DNA of 11,016 bases from Spirochaetaceae bacterium (GTDB lineage: Bacteria > Spirochaetota > Spirochaetia > Treponematales > Breznakiellaceae), in contig JAISZQ010000281.1 in assembly GCA_031269165.1 (NCBI GenBank), forward strand, positions 1 through 11,016, given 5' to 3'. Positions 1 through 6,399 of this stretch are shown in pieces. Position 1 is the first letter of the stretch. Every line of letters begins with the position of its first letter. The notes under the pieces are model-generated. The model ran no database searches. It worked only from the letters and a program-made list of their open reading frames with translations, and was not told the DNA's origin. The position numbers were made by a program, and so were the translations under genes.

Positions 1-93
1 AAAGGCATACGTTTTTCCAAGGATCCGCAGATGCATAAAATCGCTGTCGCGCTTGTGATTAACTTCTGGTTCTTTCACAGGATTGTTTGGTAA
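1..93 (+). CDS. IS1-family transposase, C-terminal end (partial, runs off the window)
   Basis: The first 30 codons in frame 1 are open and end at TAA (91-93). They read KGIRFSKDPQMHKIAVALV followed by a hydrophobic/aromatic tail. The pattern K-x-I-x-F-S-K-x-x-x-M-H resembles the C-terminus of IS1-type InsB transposases (R-K-x-x-x-F-S-K-S-x-E-x-H). Only the tail is visible, so catalytic residues and the integrity of the upstream gene cannot be judged. It is the only plus-strand coding sequence I support. No IS1 terminal inverted repeat was recognised downstream; the following DNA is the palindrome-rich repeat at 123-335. Another DDE transposase family is possible from so short a match. Confidence 0.55.
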   Translation, partial: KGIRFSKDPQMHKIAVALVINFWFFHRIVW

Positions 94-122
94 ACAACAT
101 TTTTCGCCCATGACCCTCCGCC

Positions 123-335
123 GTGATCCGGGGGCGTTACGGGGGCTAGCCTACAACCCTCAACGTCCTGTTTCGGGTTTCCGGCCGGGGCGTACTCAGT
201 AATGCGTCCATCCATGGACGCTTGAGGTACGCCCACAAAACCATGCACCGCATGGTTTTGTCCCCGCAGAGGGGGATAGCGAAGGACCCTAAGCGCAAGC
301 GGCGGGCCGTAGCGAAGGGGGAGACGTCCCCCTCT
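123..335. repeat. Palindrome-rich intergenic repeat, left copy (inverted relative to 5261-5459)
   Basis: This fills most of the gene-free stretch 94-363. Read on the plus strand it matches the reverse complement of 5261-5459. The first roughly 70 bases are identical, and over the first 163 bases (123-285) I count about 8 mismatches; the rest is looser, but both copies end in a G5-A/T-C5 hairpin (left 316-332). Internal structures are a perfect 8-bp stem at 204-211/214-221 and a perfect 12-bp stem with a 3-base loop at 235-246/250-261. The left copy lacks the terminal inverted repeats that bound the right copy, so it is a truncated copy or an independent repeat unit captured by the MITE. It lies just downstream of the 364-2457 gene, and its terminal hairpin could help end that transcript, although no U-tract follows. 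Confidence 0.85.
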
Positions 336-363
336 TTAGGTATTCTTAAGGAGAACTTCTATA

Positions 364-2457
364 TCATGACAACGGCGCGAAGTATCCGGCCCGGTCGCGG
401 CCTGAGCGTTCCAAGAGATAGACCTCGGCCTCGATGGGGAGGAAGGCGCGGCCAAAGTCGGAGGGAAGGGACGAGCGGTAGCGGAGAAGGTAGGAGCCGG
501 AGGCACGCGCGGTGATGCTTTTGACGGCGGCCCCGATACCTTCCGGCGCGTAGAGGCGGGTTATCCGGCCATCGGTGGTTTTGGCGAGGTATGCGAGGTC
601 GTCGCTTGGCGGGGCTTGGCCGACGAGGACGGGGTAGAAGCCGATGTTGGCGTTTTGGAGGTAGGCGGCGGTTTCGGTGATCGAGTATTGCTCGAAGGAC
701 AATGCGCCGAGGCTCCCGGACGTAACGAAGACAACGGCGCGTTTCTTGGCAAGGGGAAGCAGGTCGGCGGCGGCAAGGCGGATCGCGCTGTCGAAACGCC
801 AGCGGGGGCTGTAGTTCGCTTGGGCGCCTCGCGCGGCACCGGTCAGGGTCGAGGGGTTTGCTCCGTCAAAACGTTCCCGTTCGGGGTTTTCGCCCGCCGA
901 CACGATTCCGGCGATGGTGATGTCTGTTCCTTGCACGGCGTTGTAGATGTCCCGCACGGCGGCGGCAAGGTCTTCGCGGAGGGCCGCCGTCGCGCCGGAA
1001 CGTTCCACGACGATGACGATGTCTGTTCGGGGATCGCGGTCGAGGCTGCCCAGCAGGGTTTGTCCGGCGACCTGCGCCAGCGTTTCGCCCTGTCCCTCGG
1101 AGAGCAAGAAGTTCCGGTCGCCGAGGCCGACGATGGGGCGGCCTTTCCGGTCGCTCACGGAAACGTCGAGCGTCACTTCCGGGAAGTTTTCCGTGACGAT
1201 CCGGTCGATCTGGACGAAGAGGCCGGAGGCGAGTTCGTCAATGCTCTGCATCACGGCGACTTCGTTCGCGTCGAAGTTTGCGGCGAGGATGCTGCCGTTT
1301 TGGTCGAAGTTCGCGTCGACGATGCGGGTGCTGCGGTTTCCGGCGAGTCCGGCCTCCTGAATGATCGCCGAATCCGCGTCAATCAGCAAGAGGCGGCGCG
1401 TGTCGGCGAGCAGAAACGTGTGGTCGTCCCACACGCGAAGGCTCTCCGGGGCGTCAAGTCCTTCGTCAAGAAAAACGCCCTGGTATATGCCGTCCGTGTC
1501 GAAGGTGTAGATCGCTTTTTTCGCCCCATCCACGGCAAAGATGCGGCCTCTCAGGTAGGCGATACCGGTTGGCGAGAGGAAGCCGGGGAAGATGCCGTCT
1601 TTTTGGCCGAAGTTGTGGATAAACTCGCCGTCGGGGGAAAACTTTGAGATGCGCCGGTTGCCGTATTCGACGACATAGACATAGCCGGCGTCGTCGATGG
1701 TCAGGGAAGACGGGCCGATGAGACTGCCGGGCGTAAGTCCTTTGCCGCCGACGTGGGCTTGCCATTGGCCCGCTTCGTCAAGGATGGAAAGGCGGCCTCC
1801 CCGGAATTCCGAGACATAGAGGCGGCCGTCGAGGCCGTGCGCCACGTCGTAAGGGCGGTCGAATCCCCCGAGCGGCCCCCTTAGGCGTTCCCGAATCACG
1901 CCGTTGGGATCAACGCGGACAACCTCGTTGCTCGTGTAGGCGACAACCCACGCCGAGCCGTCGGCGCGGGGAAGTACTGCCGTCGGCTGGCGGAAAACCG
2001 TCGCGCCGTCCTGTACGCCGGGGAAAGTGCCGCCTTCCACAAAACGGCTCGTCTCCGCCATCGAGACAAGCGGGCTGCGGCGAGCGGCGACCGCCTCAAT
2101 CCGCGCACGGGCGAGCAGGGCTTCGTCCCGCTCGTTGCCATACATCTCCGCCGCCCGTTCCCATTGCCGCAACGCGATTTCCTCCAGCCCGCTCTTGTAA
2201 TAGGCGCGGCCAAGCCAGTCGAGGATCAACGCCTCGTTGGGCCGATAGGCGAGGGCGCTTTCAAAGGCGCGTATCGCCTCGTTATAGGCATAGCGGTTGT
2301 ACGCCTGAATGCCGATACGAAATTCTTCGCCCGCCCGGACGCCGTTAAGATCGGGTTCGGGAACGATCTGCGAATAGAGGGACACGGCAAAAATGGCGAG
2401 GCAGAGCGCGATGAGTACCGGAAAAGGCCGCCGCATAAACACCAACGAAAAGCGCAT
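364..2457 (-). CDS. Exported TPR / NHL beta-propeller / degenerate VWA protein
   Basis: A 697-residue protein. Residues about 8-30 (RR followed by a hydrophobic run ending SLYSQ) look like a signal peptide, so it probably acts in the periplasm or at the envelope. Residues about 44-110 carry TPR helices (AYNRYAYNEAIRAFESALAY and LGRAYYKSGLEEIALRQWER). About 150-405 shows NHL/SMP-30-like propeller repeats (for example PSSLTIDDAGYVYVVEYGNR, SKFSPDGEFIHNFG). A short beta domain follows (about 428-453, VSVSDRKGRPIVGLGDRNFLL), of the kind found before VWA domains. A VWA-like fold fills about 479-650, but the MIDAS DxSxS is E485-R-S487-G-A489, and the later DG position is TSG (579-581), so metal binding is probably lost. 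It is last in the operon, starting 2 bp after the TPR gene stop, with GAGG 9 bases upstream. Its ligand is unknown. Confidence 0.85.
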   Translation of the reverse strand: MRFSLVFMRRPFPVLIALCLAIFAVSLYSQIVPEPDLNGVRAGEEFRIGIQAYNRYAYNEAIRAFESALAYRPNEALILDWLGRAYYKSGLEEIALRQWERAAEMYGNERDEALLARARIEAVAARRSPLVSMAETSRFVEGGTFPGVQDGATVFRQPTAVLPRADGSAWVVAYTSNEVVRVDPNGVIRERLRGPLGGFDRPYDVAHGLDGRLYVSEFRGGRLSILDEAGQWQAHVGGKGLTPGSLIGPSSLTIDDAGYVYVVEYGNRRISKFSPDGEFIHNFGQKDGIFPGFLSPTGIAYLRGRIFAVDGAKKAIYTFDTDGIYQGVFLDEGLDAPESLRVWDDHTFLLADTRRLLLIDADSAIIQEAGLAGNRSTRIVDANFDQNGSILAANFDANEVAVMQSIDELASGLFVQIDRIVTENFPEVTLDVSVSDRKGRPIVGLGDRNFLLSEGQGETLAQVAGQTLLGSLDRDPRTDIVIVVERSGATAALREDLAAAVRDIYNAVQGTDITIAGIVSAGENPERERFDGANPSTLTGAARGAQANYSPRWRFDSAIRLAAADLLPLAKKRAVVFVTSGSLGALSFEQYSITETAAYLQNANIGFYPVLVGQAPPSDDLAYLAKTTDGRITRLYAPEGIGAAVKSITARASGSYLLRYRSSLPSDFGRAFLPIEAEVYLLERSGRDRAGYFAPLS

Positions 2458-2459
2458 TT

Positions 2460-3170
2460 TTACGACGCCTCGCCGATGACCGCGCGCATGTGTTTGGTTA
2501 TCTCGTTGTGCCGGGGCGCAATTTCCAGCGCCCGCCTGAGCGCGGTACGCGCTTCGCCCAACTCGCCGCTTTTGTAGTAGGCCCAGCCCAAGGAATCAAG
2601 ATAGGCGGCGTTCTGTGGCTTTGTCTGCACGGCTTTGCGGCAGAGTTCCAAGCCCCGTTTGACGTCAAGCCCTGAATCAACCAGCACATACCCCAGCCCG
2701 TTTATCGCGGTCAGATTGGCCGCATCGAAGGCAAGCGCCTTTTCGTAGAGTTCGATGGCTTTCGCGTTGTTCCGCTGCGCCCACGCGACGTACGCCAGCA
2801 TCGTATATATCTGCACCGACTCCACGCCGCTTTTCAGCAGCCGGTTAAGCTCAAACTCCGCCATCTTCGCCCGCCGCGTAACCATGTAGACATAGGCAAG
2901 AGTCAGACGGCACTGCATCGTGCGGAGCGGCAACATATCCGACGTTACCACCTGCTCAAGGAGCAGGAGGGCCTCGTCGTACTGCTCCAGTTTTGTGTCA
3001 CAGAGCCCTTGATAGTAGGCGAGTTCCATCCTGCTCTTGTCATTGAGGCCGTCCGTCTTCACGTCCCGAAAATGATCAAGCGCAACATCGTACCGTTTCA
3101 TATTAAAAAAACGGATTCCGTCTTCAATTGACGAAACTGCCGAGGCATTCGAGCCCGCCAAAGCCGCCAT
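2460..3170 (-). CDS. Tetratricopeptide repeat protein
   Basis: A 236-residue protein made almost entirely of TPR helix pairs, roughly at residues 12-45, 48-80, 84-117, 119-152, 153-186 and 187-220. The last repeats are the most canonical (NAAYLDSLGWAYYKSGELGE, ARTALRRALEIAPR). No signal peptide or membrane segment is seen, so it is probably a cytoplasmic scaffold. The start at 3170 lies inside surE, giving a 47-bp overlap, and is fixed by a strong ribosome binding site: AAGGAGG at 3177-3183, 6 bases upstream, within the surE coding sequence. The stop is 2 bp from the next start, so the three genes are likely translationally coupled. Its partner is not visible from sequence; the TPR domain of the next protein makes a functional link plausible. 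Confidence 0.88.
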   Translation of the reverse strand: MAALAGSNASAVSSIEDGIRFFNMKRYDVALDHFRDVKTDGLNDKSRMELAYYQGLCDTKLEQYDEALLLLEQVVTSDMLPLRTMQCRLTLAYVYMVTRRAKMAEFELNRLLKSGVESVQIYTMLAYVAWAQRNNAKAIELYEKALAFDAANLTAINGLGYVLVDSGLDVKRGLELCRKAVQTKPQNAAYLDSLGWAYYKSGELGEARTALRRALEIAPRHNEITKHMRAVIGEAS

Positions 3171-3924
3171 AGTCCCCCTCCTTTGTTGTCCCCATCGTCC
3201 CTATCGCTTCAACCACTTGCGGGTGACTGGAGACGACGCTGACCGATACCTTGTTTTGCCGTACCGCTTCCCAATCCGAAACACCGGGCAACACTTCATC
3301 GCCCCGTTTCACGGTAACGCCGTTGCCGTTCAGAAAACAGGATCGGGATCCGTCGGCGTTTCTTTCCATTGTAATACTATCTTCGTATATACGCAATGCC
3401 GGGTAGGTGAAAAGAGCCCCGGAGAAATCCCGCGTATTCGGATAGTTGACGTTGATAAACGCGCCTTTTCGCCAGCAGGTCAGCAATCGGTCGAAATGGG
3501 TTGCGGCCCAGAGCGCGGCTTCGTCAAAGTGATACGGGGCATCCCCGTCAACGGAAAAGGCAACCGACGGGAGGCCGTAGAGACTTCCCTGACGGGCCGC
3601 CGCCGCCGTCCCCGAATAGAGGATGTCCGTGCCAAGATTGGGCCCCGCGTTGATACCGGACACGACGGCATCCGCCCGGTACTCAAGCCCGCCCGAAACA
3701 AGGGCCGCAAGAATACCGTCAACCGGTGTGCCGCCGTAGGTGTAGAGGTCTTTTCCGGCTTCCCGCAACCGCATGGATGTGTCAAACGTGACGGAATGGG
3801 ACGACCCGGAACGGTTCCGGTCGGGGACAACGGCCAGAACATGATGGCCCGCCGTACGGAACGCCTCGATTAACCGGATGATCCCGTCTCCAATCCCGTC
3901 GTCATTGACCGCCAGTATGTTCAT
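3124..3924 (-). CDS. surE: 5'/3'-nucleotidase SurE
   Basis: A 266-residue protein with all SurE family hallmarks. It opens MNILAVNDDGI with metal ligands D8 and D9. PDRNRSGSSHSVT supplies S39, and SGINAGPNLGTDILYSGTAAAA supplies N92. These are the four divalent-metal ligands known from E. coli and Thermotoga SurE. GGTPVDG (64-70) and INVNYPN (157-163) are also family motifs. SurE removes phosphate from nucleoside 5'- and 3'-monophosphates and short polyphosphates, in the cytoplasm. The length fits the family (about 250-270). The ATG at 3924 is 11 bp after the upstream kinase stop; the ribosome binding site is weak, which suggests coupling. The 3' end overlaps the TPR gene by 47 bp and carries that gene's ribosome binding site. 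Confidence 0.96.
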   Translation of the reverse strand: MNILAVNDDGIGDGIIRLIEAFRTAGHHVLAVVPDRNRSGSSHSVTFDTSMRLREAGKDLYTYGGTPVDGILAALVSGGLEYRADAVVSGINAGPNLGTDILYSGTAAAARQGSLYGLPSVAFSVDGDAPYHFDEAALWAATHFDRLLTCWRKGAFINVNYPNTRDFSGALFTYPALRIYEDSITMERNADGSRSCFLNGNGVTVKRGDEVLPGVSDWEAVRQNKVSVSVVSSHPQVVEAIGTMGTTKEGDYGGFGGLECLGSFVN

Positions 3925-3935
3925 CGCGGGACAGC

Positions 3936-5135
3936 CTAATGCAACCCGATGTATTTTGCGCTCTCGCCGGTTCTGATCTCGTGCTTTTGCGGATGGAACC
4001 CAAAGATGCGCTCATAATCCTCAAGTTTCGCCTTGTATTCCTTTTCGGCCTCGTCCGTGAGGATGGCGAAAATCGAACCGCCGAAACCTTGTCCGATCAT
4101 GCGGGCTGCGGCGATTCCCGGCGTTTCCCCGGCACGCCGGACAAGCCAGTCAATTTCCGGGCACGACACCTCGTACAAGTCGCGGAGGCTGTTCTGCGAA
4201 TGTTGAAAGATCTTTGCGATGAGCGGGATGTCGCCCGTCTTCATGGCCCCTTCCAGATCGGCCAAGCGGATCGCCTCCTGCGCGGCATGCATACAACGGC
4301 GGCGCATCTCCTCGGTTATCCCCGTTTCGTTCTCGATGAGTTCTATCGCCTCCGGGTCTTGGAACATCATGCCGCTTTTTCGTTGCCCCAGAATCTCAAG
4401 ACTCTTTTGTAACTGTTCGATGCGTATCTCAACTTCCCCGGCGGATTCAAAAGCCGGAACCCGCGAATCAAACACGACCGTCTTGTATCCGGCGAAAGGC
4501 GTCGCAATATTGCGCGCGCAGGAAAGCCCGGCCGCCATTCGGCTTTCATCGACAACCGTCCATCGGTCCTTTTCCGCCTTCATCATCAAATAGAAGTCCA
4601 CGATGTCGTACTCGCGTTCAAAATACGCTTTATGGGACTCCGCGAGCCGGGCAAGCAACTCGTTGTCACTCATATTCGGCTGGAAAAGCGGCCTGAGCGC
4701 GAGAGCCGATGCCAACTCCAGCGCGGATGACGACCCAAACCCCTTGTTTTTCGGGATCGTACTGGAAACCGTAAAACTGAGGCCCCCGGTTTCAGGAATC
4801 GGGTCAACGGCGGGATCGGGTGTCGCGACAAAGATGGAGATCGCGACCTTGATGTAATTCGCCCATCGGTCTTCACGGCGCGGCCTCAAGTTGACAAACG
4901 TGGTACGTTTTCGCTCCTCCCCCTCAACAGAGAAAAACCGGAACATCCCGTCGGTACGCAGACTTGCCGCGACAGTAAGCGTTCGGTCAATCGACGAAGA
5001 AAGCAACAGCCGTTTCCCAATGAGCCCGTTTTCACCCAAGTAATGAACACGCCCCGGTGCCGATGCGGCACTGATTTTTTTGTCACCCACCGCAAGATCG
5101 TATTCCTTGCAGTGGCTCATTATAATATCAAGCAT
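3936..5135 (-). CDS. Divergent galactokinase-family GHMP kinase
   Basis: A 399-residue protein from the ATG at 5135. Family signs are APGRVHYLGENG (26-37, aligned with the galactokinase PGRxNxIGEHTDY box), the GHMP phosphate-binding loop PKNKGFGSSSALE (128-140), HSQNSLRDLYEVSCPEIDWL (312-331) and RMIGQGFGGSIFAIL (345-359). The last two closely follow true galactokinases. The H-T-D-Y of the first box, which contacts galactose, is missing (ENGLIGK instead), and no clear counterpart of the catalytic G-x-x-D-Q segment is seen, so the substrate may not be galactose. A longer reading from TTG 5171 would add 12 residues encoded across a T10 run, with no ribosome binding site. I prefer 5135 because MLDIIMSHCKEYD fits the N-terminal helix of the family; ATG 5120 is the alternative. 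It is the first gene of the surE operon. Confidence 0.8.
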   Translation of the reverse strand: MLDIIMSHCKEYDLAVGDKKISAASAPGRVHYLGENGLIGKRLLLSSSIDRTLTVAASLRTDGMFRFFSVEGEERKRTTFVNLRPRREDRWANYIKVAISIFVATPDPAVDPIPETGGLSFTVSSTIPKNKGFGSSSALELASALALRPLFQPNMSDNELLARLAESHKAYFEREYDIVDFYLMMKAEKDRWTVVDESRMAAGLSCARNIATPFAGYKTVVFDSRVPAFESAGEVEIRIEQLQKSLEILGQRKSGMMFQDPEAIELIENETGITEEMRRRCMHAAQEAIRLADLEGAMKTGDIPLIAKIFQHSQNSLRDLYEVSCPEIDWLVRRAGETPGIAAARMIGQGFGGSIFAILTDEAEKEYKAKLEDYERIFGFHPQKHEIRTGESAKYIGLH

Positions 5136-5142
5136 ACCCTCT

Positions 5143-5171
5143 ATTCTATCAAAAAAAAAACAATAGTGCAA
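5143..5171 (-). promoter_or_regulatory. Candidate promoter of the kinase-surE operon with a T10 tract in the spacer
   Basis: On the minus strand, TTGCAC (5171-5166) and TAGAAT (5148-5143) are separated by 17 bases. The -10 box matches consensus at 5 of 6 positions but the -35 only at 3 of 6. The spacer is mostly a run of ten T (plus-strand A10, 5151-5160). Transcription from here would start at about 5136, almost on the preferred ATG, so the message would be nearly leaderless. A perfect TTGACA on the minus strand (5208-5203), 2 bp outside the MITE end, has no good -10 at normal spacing. Confidence 0.35.
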
Positions 5172-5181
5172 GGAAAATTTT

Positions 5182-5203
5182 GTTTTTTGTTTTTTGTTTT
5201 TTT
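5182..5203. repeat. GTTTTTT heptamer microsatellite
   Basis: Three tandem units (5182, 5189, 5196; the last has seven T) form a nearly pure G/T tract ending at the minus-strand TTGACA. On the minus strand this is phased A-tracts every 7 bases upstream of the kinase operon. It may act as an A-tract upstream promoter element or a slippage-prone spacer. It lies just outside the MITE-like element and is not part of it. Confidence 0.75.
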
Positions 5204-5210
5204 GTCAACC

Positions 5211-5497
5211 GAGGCTGTTCCAAAACCATGCGCGTTAGAGCCTGTTCAGAATCTCAGCAAAAAGGGGGAAGTCTCCCCCTTCGCGCCGGTCTTCGCCCTC
5301 CGCGATCCCCCTCTACGGGGACAAATCCATGCGGTGCATGGTTTTGTGGGCGTACCCCAAGCGTCCATGGACGGACGCATTACCGAGTGCGCCCCGGCCG
5401 GAAACCCGAAACAGGACGTTGAGGGTTGTAGGCTAGCCCCCGTAACGCCCCCGGATCACTGCGAGGAAAAAACCTCGTGGGGTTTTGGAACAGGCTC
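5211..5497. mobile_element. MITE-like non-autonomous element with IS4-type ends
   Basis: A 287-bp element with terminal inverted repeats: left end GAGGCTGTTCCAAAACC (5211-5227), right end reverse complement GAGCCTGTTCCAAAACC (5481-5497), 16 of 17 matching. The right-end sequence is identical to the end of the IS4-type element at 9909-9925. It encodes no convincing protein. Inside are a second related end-like motif, GAGCCTGTTCAGAATCTC (5238-5255), the palindrome-rich repeat (5261-5459), and a small hairpin CGAGG-A6-CCTCG (5462-5477). No target-site duplication is obvious in the flanks. It fills most of the gene-free stretch 5172-5547. It is best read as a deletion derivative or MITE mobilised in trans by the IS. 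Confidence 0.75.
5261..5459. repeat. Palindrome-rich intergenic repeat, right copy (inverted relative to 123-335)
   Basis: The reverse complement of this stretch matches 123-335. Shared landmarks are the G5-A/T-C5 hairpin (5263-5279), the GCATGG/CCATGC stem-loop (one mismatch here, with AAATCC in place of AAAACC), the GCGTCC/GGACGC stem, and a block of about 70 identical bases ending at 5459. It is nested wholly within the MITE-like element. Confidence 0.85.
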
Positions 5498-5520
5498 AAA
5501 TGACATTGCTTTGCCAACCC

Positions 5521-5543
5521 GCCTGCCCGTCTTTTATCTCTCA
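5521..5543. repeat. 23-bp direct repeat, copy 1 (with 7013-7035)
   Basis: This 23-base block (centre CCCGTCTTTTATCTCTCA) recurs at 7013-7035 with one mismatch. Here it starts 4 bases beyond the stop of the 184-residue gene; at 7013 it forms the right arm and tail of the leader hairpin of the first small paralog. Only half of that leader is present here, so this may be the remnant of a fourth leader cut off near the MITE end at 5497. Confidence 0.8.
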
Positions 5544-5547
5544 CCGG

Positions 5548-6102
5548 TTAACCGGCAAGCGCTTTTCTCTGCTTCTCCACATACACGCCTTGAGCAACCT
5601 TCATGTTGACTGCCCGCTGTTTCAGCAACGCCTTCTCCCGCATATTGACGCCGGGAACGCGAAGACTGTTGCGAAGCCGCGTCCCGTGGGAACTGCACGC
5701 CTGATGAAACACGTCCATCGGAAACCCCTGCACACGCTTCTTCGGATCCGTCGGGTACGTTTTTTCCGCGACCTTATATCCAGTCATATCCTCCACCGCC
5801 TCAAGAGCGCGCAACGCATCCCGCAAACTCTGCATCGCATAGGTTAAACTGCTTCGCGTGTCGGTGTCGTCCGCATCGCAAAACTGCAACTCGTGGGTCA
5901 AAAAAGCAGCCTCGACAAGGATAATGATATGCGGATCCCCGCTACGTTGCGTCTCCTGAAAAGTTGCCATCGCAAGGGCAATGCCGTCTTCATAGGATAT
6001 TCGCCCCTCCGGTTCCCCGCCAGGTACTGTAAAACCTTTTCGGCCTTCATTTATATGATGCACAGCGACCAAAATATCATTTAGTAAGCCAGTCAGGTCC
6101 AA
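5548..6102 (-). CDS. Unrecognised 184-residue protein coupled to the small-paralog cluster
   Basis: I do not recognise this protein. It has no membrane segment. The N-terminal two thirds are acidic and helical (DGIALAMATFQETQRSG, AMQSLRDALRALEAVEDMTG), and the C-terminus is basic (RLRNSLRVPG, MREKALLKQR, VEKQRKALAG), with an FHQACSSHG patch in between. No ATG lies near the 5' end: the longest reading begins at TTG 6102, overlapping the last small paralog by 26 bp, and a GTG near residue 14 or the ATG near residue 45 are alternatives. None has a strong ribosome binding site, so translational coupling to the upstream gene is likely. A perfect palindrome CCGGTTAACCGG (5544-5555) covers the stop codon. 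The close overlap suggests the protein works with the small paralog. Confidence 0.65.
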   Translation of the reverse strand: MDLTGLLNDILVAVHHINEGRKGFTVPGGEPEGRISYEDGIALAMATFQETQRSGDPHIIILVEAAFLTHELQFCDADDTDTRSSLTYAMQSLRDALRALEAVEDMTGYKVAEKTYPTDPKKRVQGFPMDVFHQACSSHGTRLRNSLRVPGVNMREKALLKQRAVNMKVAQGVYVEKQRKALAG

Positions 6103-6313
6103 GTTCCGCCTCTACTTCCGCCAGATTATATCCGCCTTTTATGAGAAAATCCGCGCCTACAAATTCCTTGAGAAATTGCGCGAAATAGGTAGGCATGGGC
6201 AATTGCAGGGTAATCCGCACCGCCTCCGCCTTGTTACCAGCCTCGAAGTACTCATGCGCTTTCTTAAAAATATCACGTCTTTCCTCAGTCGTCATCATTC
6301 GGTTCTGTGTCAT
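6077..6313 (-). CDS. Small paralog C of a tandem family (78 residues, function unknown)
   Basis: This is one of three tandem relatives sharing MTxNRxMTxxER, then AGNKAEAVRI, GADFL, and a C-terminal A-E-x-GPDWLT. It is closest to paralog B; the middle (AVRITLQLPMP-x-YFAQFLKEF) is nearly identical. It is a soluble, mixed-charge helical protein with a single TPR-like helix around AGNKAEAVRI; no enzyme motif or DNA-binding fold is evident. The start follows a purine-rich ribosome binding site (GAGGAGAAGAGG, then ATG). Unlike A and B, which end TSR-TAA before a spacer, it ends TK-TGA and overlaps the 184-residue gene. A hairpin leader lies upstream at 6365-6395. I do not recognise the family. Confidence 0.8.
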   Translation of the reverse strand: MTQNRMMTTEERRDIFKKAHEYFEAGNKAEAVRITLQLPMPTYFAQFLKEFVGADFLIKGGYNLAEVEAELGPDWLTK

Positions 6314-6364
6314 CCTCTTCTCCTCTTCAGTATGATAAAGATCTATTTTCCTAGTCTACACGTC

Positions 6365-6395
6365 AACAGGCAACCCCACCCGTCTCCCACCTGTT
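6365..6395 (-). promoter_or_regulatory. Leader hairpin of small paralog C
   Basis: AACAGG (6365-6370) pairs with CCTGTT (6390-6395) around a 19-base loop, in the 86-bp gap between paralogs B and C. A T-rich run follows on the plus strand (an A-run precedes it on the minus strand). It could be a 5' leader structure for C or mark the end of B. The same module recurs ahead of B and A. Confidence 0.45.
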
Positions 6396-6399
6396 ATTT

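Noticed and set aside
336..363. Rho-independent terminator of the four-gene operon
   Set aside because: The G5/C5 hairpin at 316-332 is part of the dispersed repeat and has no U-tract after it on the minus strand.
616..1647. Long plus-strand open frame (343 codons)
   Set aside because: It lies antisense to the well-supported TPR/NHL/VWA gene, has no recognisable domain, and its low-complexity G/V/D-rich product is typical of antisense shadows in GC-rich genes.
5136..5171. TTG start giving an extended kinase (MHYCFFF...)
   Set aside because: It has no ribosome binding site, the residues come from the T10 run, and family homology begins at MLDII.
5200..5510. Target-site duplication of the MITE-like element
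   Set aside because: The bases outside the two ends (GTCAACC and AAATGAC) do not match in direct orientation.
5043..5609. Plus-strand open frame across the MITE-like element
   Set aside because: It runs through the T-tracts, terminal repeats and palindromes with no family resemblance or ribosome binding site. It is an accident of the repeat sequence.
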